A DNA stretch of 64,000 bases from Streptomyces sp. NBC_01485. GTDB lineage: Bacteria > Actinomycetota > Actinomycetes > Streptomycetales > Streptomycetaceae. Positions 1 to 7,662 of the stretch are shown one piece after another. The stretch covers positions 4,836,001 through 4,900,000 of the forward strand of contig NZ_CP109435.1 of assembly GCF_036227125.1 (NCBI RefSeq). Reading direction: 5' to 3'. The position numbers and the translations under genes are program-made. The number at the start of each line of letters is the position of its first letter. Position 1 is the stretch's first letter. The notes under the pieces were generated by a model. The model had not been told where the DNA came from. It searched no databases and was given only the letters and a program-made list of their open reading frames with translations.

Positions 1-179
1 GCGTAGGCGTTTGCGCGCGAGACGTGGACCCGCTCGGCGACCGACCGTATCGAGGCGCGGCCGTCCGCCTGGAGCATCTGCAGGATGTCCTGATCGATGA
101 CGTCGAGCGGGCGCGGCGGCTGGGGCGGGGGACCGGGCTCCGGGCCAGGCGCCCCTTCGGCCATTTGTTCAGGTGCCAT
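1..179 (-). CDS. bkdR: Lrp/AsnC family regulator, BkdR type (N-terminal part, gene runs off the left edge)
   Basis: Only the first 59 or so codons are in the window. The visible protein has a Gly/Pro-rich leader (MAPEQMAEGAPGPEPG...) followed by a sequence typical of the Lrp/AsnC winged-helix domain (LDVIDQDILQMLQADGR, then ASIRSVAERVHVSRANAY). Lrp/AsnC proteins bind amino or keto acids through a C-terminal RAM domain, which lies outside the window. The gene is divergent from a bkdABC operon 175 bp away. In Streptomyces the AsnC-type protein BkdR controls branched-chain keto acid dehydrogenase genes, which fits this position. Start taken as the ATG at 179; a second in-frame ATG lies five codons further in. 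The family call is firm; the regulatory target is inferred from context. Confidence 0.8.
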   Translation of the reverse strand, partial: MAPEQMAEGAPGPEPGPPPQPPRPLDVIDQDILQMLQADGRASIRSVAERVHVSRANAY

Positions 180-217
180 GTCCCCCCGCCTCCCTACCAT
201 GGACGTACTGCACCCAT

Positions 218-253
218 CTCAGGCTGTGCAGAACCGTTTGTCCACAGCCTGAG
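218..253. promoter_or_regulatory. Inverted repeat between bkdR and bkdA, candidate regulator operator
   Basis: Perfect 11-bp arms, CTCAGGCTGTG (218-228) and CACAGCCTGAG (243-253), separated by 14 bp. It lies in the 175-bp divergent intergenic region between the Lrp-type regulator and bkdA. The arm-to-arm spacing is about 2.4 helical turns, compatible with a dimeric or higher-order DNA-binding protein. Assignment to BkdR is inference; a transcribed hairpin is the alternative. Confidence 0.5.
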
Positions 254-354
254 GGGGCCTGTAGCCAAAATGTGCTGACGACCGAACAATCGGTAGGTGA
301 GGCGCATCACAACCGACGCGCCTCCCGTAGCCGCTTCCACGAGGAGGTGCCGTC

Positions 355-1512
355 ATGACGGTCCTGGACCAGCGGGGCACGTACCGGCCCACGCCGCCGC
401 CCGCCTGGCAGCCCCGTACCGACCCCGCGCCGCTGCTGCCCGACGCGGAGCCGTACCGCGTCCTCGGCACCGACGCGGCCACGCAGGCCGATCCCGAGCT
501 GCTGCGCCGGCTGTATGCGCAACTGGTGCGCGGCCGCCGCTACAACGTCCAGGCCACCGCCCTCACCAAGCAGGGCAGACTCGCCGTCTACCCCTCCAGC
601 ACAGGCCAGGAGGCGTGCGAGGTCGCCGCCGCCCTCGCCCTTCAGGAGCGGGACTGGCTCTTCCCCAGCTACCGCGACACCCTCGCGGTCGTCGCGCGCG
701 GGGTGGACCCCGTCGAGGCCCTCACCCTGCTGCGCGGCGACTGGCACACCGGCTACGACCCCTACGAGCACCGTGTCGCGCCCCTGTGCACGCCGCTCGC
801 CACCCAGCTCCCGCACGCCGTGGGCCTCGCGCACGCCGCCCGCCTCAAGGGCGACGACGTGGTCGCGCTCGCCATGGTCGGCGACGGCGGCACCAGCGAG
901 GGCGACTTCCACGAGGCGCTGAACTTCGCCGCCGTCTGGCAGGCGCCGGTCGTCTTCCTCGTGCAGAACAACGGCTTCGCGATCTCCGTCCCGCTCGCCA
1001 AGCAGACCGCCGCCCCCTCGCTGGCCCACAAGGCCGTCGGGTACGGCATGCCGGGCCGCCTGGTCGACGGCAACGACGCCGTCGCCGTGCACCAGGTGCT
1101 GGCCGACGCCGTACGCCGCGCGCGCGAGGGCGGCGGCCCGACCCTGGTGGAGGCGGTGACCTACCGCATCGAGGCGCACACCAACGCCGACGACGCCACC
1201 CGTTACCGGGGCGACGCCGAGGTCGAGACCTGGCGCGAGCACGACCCGATCCAGCTCCTGGAGCGTGAACTGACCGCGCGCGGGCTGCTCGACGACGACC
1301 TGCGCCAGTCCGCGCGGGACGCCGCCGAGGCGATGGCCGCCGACCTGCGCGCCCGCATGAACCAGGACCCGGTCCTCGACCCGATGGACCTGTTCTCCCA
1401 CGTGTACGCCGAAGACACCCCCCAACTGCGTGAACAGCGCGCCCTGCTGCGGGCCGAGCTCGCGGCCGAGCACGCCGACCAGGGCAGTGACCAGGGGAGC
1501 GCGCACCGATGA
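355..1512 (+). CDS. bkdA: Branched-chain 2-oxoacid dehydrogenase E1 component, alpha subunit
   Basis: Thiamine-diphosphate-dependent E1 alpha subunit, 385 aa, the usual length. With E1 beta it decarboxylates the 2-oxo acids of Val, Ile and Leu and passes the acyl group to E2 lipoate. In Streptomyces the resulting branched acyl-CoAs prime fatty acids and some polyketides. The ThDP/Mg motif is clear: GDGGTSEGD at residues 176-184 and the closing NN at 205-206. The ATG at 355 follows GAGGAGG with normal spacing. The stop overlaps the bkdB start (ATGA), so E1 alpha and beta are translationally coupled. A second E1 alpha paralogue lies at 18039. Pyruvate dehydrogenase E1 alpha is the main alternative, but the AsnC regulator next door and the duplicate bkd set favour branched-chain substrates. 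Confidence 0.9.
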   Translation: MTVLDQRGTYRPTPPPAWQPRTDPAPLLPDAEPYRVLGTDAATQADPELLRRLYAQLVRGRRYNVQATALTKQGRLAVYPSSTGQEACEVAAALALQERDWLFPSYRDTLAVVARGVDPVEALTLLRGDWHTGYDPYEHRVAPLCTPLATQLPHAVGLAHAARLKGDDVVALAMVGDGGTSEGDFHEALNFAAVWQAPVVFLVQNNGFAISVPLAKQTAAPSLAHKAVGYGMPGRLVDGNDAVAVHQVLADAVRRAREGGGPTLVEAVTYRIEAHTNADDATRYRGDAEVETWREHDPIQLLERELTARGLLDDDLRQSARDAAEAMAADLRARMNQDPVLDPMDLFSHVYAEDTPQLREQRALLRAELAAEHADQGSDQGSAHR

Positions 1513-2513
1513 CCACCGTCGCCGTCAAGCCGGCCACCATGGCGCAGGCGCTCACGCGCGCGCTGCGCGACGCGATGGCCGCCGACCCGTCCGTGCACGT
1601 CCTGGGTGAGGACGTGGGCACGCTGGGCGGCGTCTTCCGGGTCACCGACGGGCTCGCCAAGGAGTTCGGCGAGAACCGTTGCACGGACACCCCGCTCGCC
1701 GAGGCGGGCATCCTCGGCACCGCCGTCGGCATGGCCATGTACGGCCTGCGTCCGGTCGTGGAGATGCAGTTCGACGCCTTCGCCTACCCGGCGTTCGAGC
1801 AGCTCATCAGCCATGTCGCCAAGATGCGCAACCGCACCCGCGGCCGGATGCCGCTGCCGATCACCGTCCGCGTGCCCTACGGCGGCGGCATCGGCGGCGT
1901 CGAGCACCACAGCGACTCCTCCGAGGCGTACTACATGGCGACCCCGGGCCTCCACGTCGTGACGCCCGCCACGGTCGCCGACGCCTACGGCCTGCTGCGC
2001 GCCGCCATCGCCTCCGACGATCCGGTCGTCGTCCTCGAACCCAAGCGCCTGTACTGGTCCAAGGACTCCTGGAACCCGGAGGACCCGCAGACCGTCGAGC
2101 CGATAGGCCGCGCGGTGGTGCGGCGCTCGGGCCGGAGCGCCACACTGATCACGTACGGGCCGTCGCTGCCGGTCTGTCTCGAAGCCGCCGAGGCGGCGCG
2201 CGCCGAGGGCTGGGACCTCGAAGTCGTCGACCTGCGTTCCCTGGTGCCCTTCGACGACGAGACGGTCTGCGCCTCGGTACGGCGGACCGGCCGCGCGGTC
2301 GTCGTCCATGAGTCGGGCTCCTTCGGCGGGCCGGGCGGGGAGATCGCGGCCCGCGTCACGGAGCGCTGCTTCCACCACCTGGAGGCACCGGTGCTGCGCG
2401 TCGCCGGGTTCGACCTCCCGTACCCGCCGCCGATGCTGGAGCGCCACCATCTGCCCGGCGTCGACCGCATCCTGGACGCCGTGGCGCGGTTGCAGTGGGA
2501 GGCCGGGAACTGA
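1509..2513 (+). CDS. bkdB: Branched-chain 2-oxoacid dehydrogenase E1 component, beta subunit
   Basis: 334 aa E1 beta subunit, a transketolase pyrimidine-binding domain (N-terminal half) followed by a transketolase C-terminal domain. Typical family strings are visible: VLGEDVGTLGGVFRVTDGL near residues 32-50, then DTPLAEAGILGTAVGMAM and RVPYGGGIGGVEHHSDSSEA. It forms an alpha2beta2 heterotetramer with the preceding gene product. Start and stop are both coupled: ATGA overlap with bkdA at 1509-1512 and TGATG overlap with bkdC at 2511-2515. This is the ordinary operon arrangement for alpha2beta2-type E1 enzymes. Confidence 0.92.
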   Translation: MTTVAVKPATMAQALTRALRDAMAADPSVHVLGEDVGTLGGVFRVTDGLAKEFGENRCTDTPLAEAGILGTAVGMAMYGLRPVVEMQFDAFAYPAFEQLISHVAKMRNRTRGRMPLPITVRVPYGGGIGGVEHHSDSSEAYYMATPGLHVVTPATVADAYGLLRAAIASDDPVVVLEPKRLYWSKDSWNPEDPQTVEPIGRAVVRRSGRSATLITYGPSLPVCLEAAEAARAEGWDLEVVDLRSLVPFDDETVCASVRRTGRAVVVHESGSFGGPGGEIAARVTERCFHHLEAPVLRVAGFDLPYPPPMLERHHLPGVDRILDAVARLQWEAGN

Positions 2514-3892
2514 TGGCACAGGTGCTGGAGTTCAAGCTCCCCGACCTCGGGGAGGGACTCACCGAGGCGGAGATCGTCCGCTGGCTGGTCGAGGTCGGCG
2601 ACGTGGTCGCCGTCGACCAGCCGATCGTCGAGGTCGAGACGGCCAAGGCGATGGTCGAGGTGCCCTGCCCCTACGGCGGCGTGGTCACCGCCCGTTTCGG
2701 CGAGGAGGGCACGGAACTGCCCGTCGGGGCCCCGCTGGTCACGGTGGCGGTCGGCCCGCCGACCTCCGGCGATGAGACGGTTCCCACCGAGGGCTCGGGC
2801 AACGTGCTGGTGGGCTACGGCACTTCGGAGGCACCGGCGCGGCGCAGGCGGGTGCGGCCGGTCCAGCCGACGTCCGTTGCTCACGCGACACCCGTTGCTC
2901 ACGCGACCGCAGTAGCGCCCGCCCCGGCGGCCACAGTGGTCCCGGCCTCCCTGGCTGTTCCGGTCACCCCGGCCGCCCTGGCTGTTTCGCAGGAGGCGGC
3001 GGACGGTCCCGTCCCGGTGATCTCCCCGCTGGTCCGCCGCCTCGCCCGCGAGAACGGCCTGGACCTGCGGGAGGTCGCCGGTTCCGGGCCCGAGGGGCTG
3101 ATCCTGCGGGCGGACGTGGAGAACGCGGTGCGGGCGGCTTCCGTTCCGCAGCCCACACCGGTCTCCGCGGCGACGCCTCCTCCCGCCTCCTCCGCTCTCG
3201 CCGGAAGCCATCGCATCCCCCTCAAGGGCATGCGGGGTGCCGTCGCCGACAAGCTCTCCCGCAGCCGTCGGGAGATTCCCGACGCGACCTGCTGGGTGGA
3301 CGCCGACGCGACGGAACTGATGCGTGCCCGTGCCGCGATGAACGCGGCCGGTGGGCCGAAGATCTCCCTCCTCGCGCTGCTGGCCCGTATCTGCACCGCG
3401 GCCCTGGCCCGCTTCCCGGAGCTCAACTCCACCGTCGATCTGGCCGCCCGGGAGGTCGTCCGGTTCGACCATGTCCACCTCGGCTTCGCCGCGCAGACCG
3501 AGCGGGGACTCGTCGTGCCCGTCGTCCGCGACGCGCACGCCCGGGACGCCGAGGGACTCACCGCCGAGTTCGCCCGGCTCACCGAAACCGCCCGCGACGG
3601 GCGTCTCACCCCCGGTGAACTGACCGGCGGCACCTTCACGCTGAACAACTACGGCGTGTTCGGCGTCGACGGCTCCACGCCGATCATCAACCACCCCGAG
3701 GCGGCCATGCTCGGCGTCGGCCGCATCATCCCCAAGCCGTGGGTGCACGAAGGCGACCTGGCGGTGCGCCAGGTCGTGCAACTCTCCCTCACCTTCGACC
3801 ACCGGGTGTGCGACGGCGGCACGGCGGGAGGCTTCCTGCGCTACGTGGCGGACTGCGTGGAACAGCCGGCGGTGCTGCTGCGCACGCTGTGA
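2513..3892 (+). CDS. bkdC: Branched-chain 2-oxoacid dehydrogenase E2 component (dihydrolipoamide acyltransferase)
   Basis: 459 aa E2 core protein. Domains in order: one lipoyl domain (lipoyl Lys about residue 45 in VETAKAMVEV), an Ala/Pro/Val-rich linker, a peripheral E1/E3-binding domain (ISPLVRRLARENGLDLREV...), and the catalytic acyltransferase domain ending with the active-site motif DHRVCDGG. The linker contains the near-duplicate pieces VAHATPVAHATAVA and PVTPAALAV. ATG at 2513 is chosen because it overlaps the bkdB stop (TGATG) and starts right before the lipoyl domain. No E3 (lipoamide dehydrogenase) gene is in the window, so the complex must borrow E3 from elsewhere. Confidence 0.92.
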   Translation: MAQVLEFKLPDLGEGLTEAEIVRWLVEVGDVVAVDQPIVEVETAKAMVEVPCPYGGVVTARFGEEGTELPVGAPLVTVAVGPPTSGDETVPTEGSGNVLVGYGTSEAPARRRRVRPVQPTSVAHATPVAHATAVAPAPAATVVPASLAVPVTPAALAVSQEAADGPVPVISPLVRRLARENGLDLREVAGSGPEGLILRADVENAVRAASVPQPTPVSAATPPPASSALAGSHRIPLKGMRGAVADKLSRSRREIPDATCWVDADATELMRARAAMNAAGGPKISLLALLARICTAALARFPELNSTVDLAAREVVRFDHVHLGFAAQTERGLVVPVVRDAHARDAEGLTAEFARLTETARDGRLTPGELTGGTFTLNNYGVFGVDGSTPIINHPEAAMLGVGRIIPKPWVHEGDLAVRQVVQLSLTFDHRVCDGGTAGGFLRYVADCVEQPAVLLRTL

Positions 3893-4004
3893 GTCCGGAC
3901 AGGCTGCACGGGTTGGCACCCGCCCTCGCCCCGACCCCCGTGTTCCCCGCGTTTCCGGTGATCGCGGGGGCCCGCATCGCCGGTGCGGCCCGCATACTCG
4001 GGGG

Positions 4005-4925
4005 GTGACCTCGAACCCGCCTCCCGGACCGGCTTACGACGCCGTCGTGCTCGCCGGTGGCGGTGCGCGCCGGCTCGGCGGCGCCGACAAGCCCGGTGTG
4101 CGGGTGGGCGGGCGCGCGCTGCTCGACCGGGTGCTCGGGGCCTGCGCCGACGCGCGCGCCACCGTCGTCGTCGCCGACCCCCGCCCCACCCTCGCCGCCC
4201 GGCCCGTGCGCTGGGCGCGCGAGGACCCGCCCGGCGCGGGACCCGTCGCCGCGCTCGACGCCGGACTGCGCCACGCCACGGCGGACGACGTCGTCGTCCT
4301 CTCCGCCGACCTGCCCTTCCTCGCGGCGCACACCGTACGGCGGCTGCTGGCCGCCCTGCGCGCCGGCGGAGCCGAGGGCGCGCTGCTCACCGACGCCGAC
4401 GGCCGCGACCAGCCGCTCGTCGCCGCGTACCGCACGGCCGCCCTGCGCCGCGAACTGGCGGTGCTCACCACCGACCACGGTGGCCTCACCGGGCTGCCCC
4501 TGCGCCGGCTGACCGCCGGGCTCGACCTCACCCGCGTCTCCGACCCGGTCGCGTCCTTCGACTGCGACACCTGGGACGACATCGCCACCGCCAGGGCACG
4601 TATCAGGGAGCATGGCCACGTGTTGGATGAATGGATTTCCGCAGTCAAGGACGAGCTGGGCATCGACCTCGACGTCGACACCGGCACCCTGCTCGACCTC
4701 GCCCGTGACGCCGCCCACGGGGTGGCCCGGCCCGCGGCCCCGCTGACCACCTTCCTGGTCGGCTACGCCGCAGCGCAGGCCCAGGGCGGCCCCGAGGCCG
4801 TCGCCGAGGCCGCCCGCAAGGCCGCCGCACTGGCCCTGCGCTGGGCACAGGAGGCCGAGCAGGACAAGGCCGCCCAGCAGGACAAGCCCGTCGAACCCGG
4901 CGGCTCAGGACCGGACGCCGGATGA
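4005..4925 (+). CDS. mobA: MobA-like molybdenum cofactor guanylyltransferase fused to a DUF6457 domain
   Basis: 306 aa. Residues about 8-200 are a MobA-type nucleotidyltransferase: LAGGGARRLGGADKPGV is the GTP-binding signature and LSADLPFL carries the metal-binding Asp region. The last roughly 100 residues (VLDEWISAVKDELGIDL... to the end) match the DUF6457 family, helical and normally a small separate protein, so this is a two-domain fusion. MobA enzymes attach GMP to molybdopterin for bis-MGD enzymes; the adjacent downstream moeA supports a molybdenum-cofactor role. The GTG at 4005 has only a G-run in front and a CATACT hexamer ending 5 nt upstream, so the mRNA may be leaderless. The stop overlaps the moeA start by 4 nt. 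Confidence 0.85.
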   Translation: MTSNPPPGPAYDAVVLAGGGARRLGGADKPGVRVGGRALLDRVLGACADARATVVVADPRPTLAARPVRWAREDPPGAGPVAALDAGLRHATADDVVVLSADLPFLAAHTVRRLLAALRAGGAEGALLTDADGRDQPLVAAYRTAALRRELAVLTTDHGGLTGLPLRRLTAGLDLTRVSDPVASFDCDTWDDIATARARIREHGHVLDEWISAVKDELGIDLDVDTGTLLDLARDAAHGVARPAAPLTTFLVGYAAAQAQGGPEAVAEAARKAAALALRWAQEAEQDKAAQQDKPVEPGGSGPDAG

Positions 4926-6334
4926 CCCCCCGCGGCACCCGGCAGGGCCTCGACGCCGAGGACCTTGATGTCGAGGAGGCGCTCGCCCTCGTGAAGGACG
5001 GCAACGGCCCCGCCCGACCGGCCGGCGACCACGGCTCCGCGCAGCGCGAGGGCAGCGGCAACGGCAACGGCACCCCGTCCACCCCCGCCCCGGAGACCGG
5101 TCACCGGGCCGCCGCCGCGGAGCACCGCCACCGGGCCGTCCCCTGGCCCGAGGCCCGGACGATCGCCGCCCGCGCCGCCCGGTCCGGCGCCGCCCGCCGC
5201 ACACCCGTCTCCGTCACGCTCGGCGATGCCCTCGGCCTCGTCCTGGCCGCCCCCCTCACCGCCCTCACCGATCTGCCCTCCTTCGACACCTCGGCGATGG
5301 ACGGATGGGCGGTCGCCGGCCCCGGCCCCTGGCACGTACGGGACGAAGGAGTGCTGGCCGGAAGCGCGGCGCCCGCGTCCCTCGCCGACGGCGAGGCCGT
5401 CCGGATCGCCACCGGCGCCCGGATCCCCGCGGACACCACCGCGGTGCTGCGCAGCGAGCACGGCCGCACCGACGACAACGGCCGGCTGCACCCGACCCGC
5501 GAGATGCAGCACGGGCAGGACATCCGCCCACGGGGTCAGGAGTGCCGTAGCGGGGACCAACTGCTGCTCGCCGGAGCGGTGGTGACCCCGGCCGTGCTCG
5601 GGCTCGCCGCCGCCGCCGGATACGACACGCTGACCGTCGTTCCCCGCCCCCGGGTCGAGGTGCTCGTCCTGGGCGACGAACTGCTCACCGAGGGCCGCCC
5701 GCACGACGGCCTCATCCGGGACGCGCTCGGCCCGATGCTGCCCCCGTGGCTAAGGGCGCTGGGCGCCGACGTCATCGCCGTACGCAGGCTCCGCGATGAC
5801 GCGAAGGCCCTGCACAAGGCCGTCACCGCGTCCGGCGCCGACCTGATCATCACCACCGGAGGCACCGCCGCGGGTCCCGTCGACCACGTTCACCCCACCC
5901 TGCGCCGCATCGACGCCGAACTCCTCGTCGACAGCGTCAAGGTGCGACCCGGGCACCCCATGCTGCTGGCCCGCCTCAAGGACGACCAGCACCTCGTCGG
6001 CCTACCCGGCAACCCCCTCGCCGCCGTCTCCGGCCTGATCACCCTCGCCGAGCCCCTGCTGCGCACCCTCGCCGCCCGCCCGGCTCCCGAGCCGTACGCG
6101 CTGCCGTTGAGGGAGACGGTGCACGGGCACCCTTACGACACCCGGCTCGTCCCGGTCGTGCTGCGGGGCGACCATGCCGTGCCGCTGCACTACAACGGTC
6201 CGGCCATGCTGCGGGGCATCGCGGCGGCCGATGCCCTCGCCGTCGTGCCGCCGGGCGGTGCACGGGCGGGTCAGGAGGCCGAACTACTCGACCTGCCGTG
6301 GGCGACGGCCGGGATCGGCGCCTGTTTCACGTGA
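4922..6334 (+). CDS. moeA: MoeA-like molybdopterin molybdenumtransferase
   Basis: 470 aa, longer than the usual 400-410 aa because of a hydrophilic N-terminal extension of about 65 residues. After it come MoeA domain features: FDTSAMDGWAVAG in the N-terminal domain, the MPT-binding domain with VLGDELL, TTGGTAAGPVDHV and the substrate-site LVGLPGNPLAAVSG, and a C-terminal beta-barrel. MoeA inserts molybdate into adenylated molybdopterin. Start ATG at 4922 overlaps the mobA stop (ATGA), so the two are coupled. The final codons and stop (6323-6334) lie inside a parS palindrome, so the last residues Cys-Phe-Thr are fixed by the ParB site. Confidence 0.88.
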   Translation: MTPRGTRQGLDAEDLDVEEALALVKDGNGPARPAGDHGSAQREGSGNGNGTPSTPAPETGHRAAAAEHRHRAVPWPEARTIAARAARSGAARRTPVSVTLGDALGLVLAAPLTALTDLPSFDTSAMDGWAVAGPGPWHVRDEGVLAGSAAPASLADGEAVRIATGARIPADTTAVLRSEHGRTDDNGRLHPTREMQHGQDIRPRGQECRSGDQLLLAGAVVTPAVLGLAAAAGYDTLTVVPRPRVEVLVLGDELLTEGRPHDGLIRDALGPMLPPWLRALGADVIAVRRLRDDAKALHKAVTASGADLIITTGGTAAGPVDHVHPTLRRIDAELLVDSVKVRPGHPMLLARLKDDQHLVGLPGNPLAAVSGLITLAEPLLRTLAARPAPEPYALPLRETVHGHPYDTRLVPVVLRGDHAVPLHYNGPAMLRGIAAADALAVVPPGGARAGQEAELLDLPWATAGIGACFT

Positions 6335-6338
6335 AACA
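6323..6338. other. parS: parS site 1 (ParB-binding centromere palindrome)
   Basis: TGTTTCACGTGAAACA, a perfect 16-bp palindrome containing the 14-bp GTTTCACGTGAAAC sequence bound by Streptomyces ParB. It overlaps the last codons and the stop codon of moeA. Confidence 0.95.
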
Positions 6339-6381
6339 TGGTGTTCGTCGCGTCCGTGGAGTCTGTGTCGTTCGTGGAGTG

Positions 6382-6397
6382 TGTTTCACGTGAAACA
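6382..6397. other. parS: parS site 2
   Basis: Second perfect TGTTTCACGTGAAACA, centre to centre 59 bp from site 1, in the short space between moeA and the convergent potassium channel gene. Confidence 0.95.
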
Positions 6398-6404
6398 CAC
6401 TCCC

Positions 6405-6420
6405 TGTTTCACGTGAAACA
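6405..6420. other. parS: parS site 3
   Basis: Third perfect TGTTTCACGTGAAACA, 23 bp centre to centre from site 2 and ending 3 bp before the channel gene stop codon. Three sites in 98 bp make this a ParB nucleation cluster. Confidence 0.95.
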
Positions 6421-6423
6421 TCG

Positions 6424-7542
6424 TCACGCCTGTTCGGTGGCCGGGGCCGCTCGGCTGACCGTGATCACGCGGTCCCCCAGTTGCAGACGGGTGAGCCGGG
6501 GGTCGGCGTAGTTCAGCAGTTCCTTGCCCCGGACGACGGCCACGACCAGGTCCGCGCAGGTGCGGGGTGCCTGTCCCGCCTCCGCCCTGGTGATCGGGCG
6601 CTCGATGAGGTCCAGGCCGCTGCCGAGGGTCATCAGGTCCTCCAGGGTCCTGGCCACGGTCGGGCTGACCATCGAGACGCCGAGCAGACGGCCGGCGGAG
6701 CTGGAGCTGGTGATCACGGTGTCCGCGCCGCTCTGCTTGAGCAGCGGTACGTTCTCGTCCTCGCGGGCGGCGACGACGATCGTGGCGCGCCGGTTCAGCT
6801 GGCGGGCGGTGAGGGTGACCAGGGCGGCCGTGTCGTCGCGCTGCGGGGCGACGATCACCCGGGAGGCGCTCTGGACCTCGGCCTTGAGGAGGGTCTCCGA
6901 GCGGGTGGCGTCCCCGGTCACCGCCACCAGCCCGTCGTCGCCGGCCAGGTCGGCGTACTTGCGCTGGGCGTCCACGACCACGATCCGGTCCTTGGCGATG
7001 CCCTGCCCGACGAGGGTCTGCACCGCGTGGCGGCCCTTCGTGCCGTAGCCGACGACCACGATGTGATCGCTGGTACGGGCGCGCCAGCGGTGGATGCGGA
7101 CCTGCTGGCGGGTGCGCTCGGTGAGCACCTCCAGGGTGGTGCCGACCAGGATGATCAGGAACAGCACGCGCAGCGGTGTGATGACGAGGATGTTGACGAG
7201 CCGGGCCATGTCGCTGACCGGGGTGATGTCGCCGTAGCCGGTGGTGGAGAGGGTGACGGTGGCGTAGTAGGCGGAGTCGAGGAGGTCGACGGAGCCGTCC
7301 GAGTTGTCGTTGTAGCCGTCGTGGTCGGCGTAGACGATCAGCGTGGTGGCGGCCAGCACCAGCAGGCCCATGGCGAGGCGCCGCAGCACCTGCTGGAGCG
7401 GGGGAACGCCGGTGCGCACGGGCATCGTGATGGAGCGGCCCGCTTCGGCGTCGTCCCGGGCCTCGGAGCGCGAGCGGTACCAGAGGGACCGGAAGAGCGA
7501 GAACCTGGCCGGACCGCCGGGCTGTCGTGGGTGGTCCTTCAT
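6424..7542 (-). CDS. Two-TM potassium channel with cytoplasmic RCK (TrkA-N) domain
   Basis: 372 aa. A first TM helix near residues 55-71, a pore loop with the selectivity filter TGYGD at 101-105, a second TM helix about 113-135, then a TrkA-N/RCK nucleotide-binding domain from about 150 (HIVVVGYGTKGRHAVQTL, then GDATRSETLLKAEV) and a C-terminal RCK-C part. This is the MthK/Kch-type ligand-gated K+ channel layout. ATG at 7542 is the likely start; upstream codons in the frame do not resemble protein. Its RCK domain is strikingly similar to the divergent gene starting at 7663 (shared strings GDATRS, QRDDT, LTARQLN, LLKQSGAD, AGRLLG), pointing to a duplication. Confidence 0.88.
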   Translation of the reverse strand: MKDHPRQPGGPARFSLFRSLWYRSRSEARDDAEAGRSITMPVRTGVPPLQQVLRRLAMGLLVLAATTLIVYADHDGYNDNSDGSVDLLDSAYYATVTLSTTGYGDITPVSDMARLVNILVITPLRVLFLIILVGTTLEVLTERTRQQVRIHRWRARTSDHIVVVGYGTKGRHAVQTLVGQGIAKDRIVVVDAQRKYADLAGDDGLVAVTGDATRSETLLKAEVQSASRVIVAPQRDDTAALVTLTARQLNRRATIVVAAREDENVPLLKQSGADTVITSSSSAGRLLGVSMVSPTVARTLEDLMTLGSGLDLIERPITRAEAGQAPRTCADLVVAVVRGKELLNYADPRLTRLQLGDRVITVSRAAPATEQA

Positions 7543-7662
7543 CGCGTGCCCCCTGTGGTGGTGATCCGATCGGTGGGCACCATGGTTCCCGGCGGCTTCG
7601 TGCCCGTCACGAAGCAACACGTGTCCATGAGTCCGCACCCGTCCATGATCCCGGAGGTCCCC

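Noticed and set aside
297..1506. Long overlapping reading frames opposite and out of frame with bkdA
   Set aside because: High G+C creates open frames on all strands; these are Arg/Ala/Pro-rich with no domain, while the bkdA frame has clear E1 alpha motifs.
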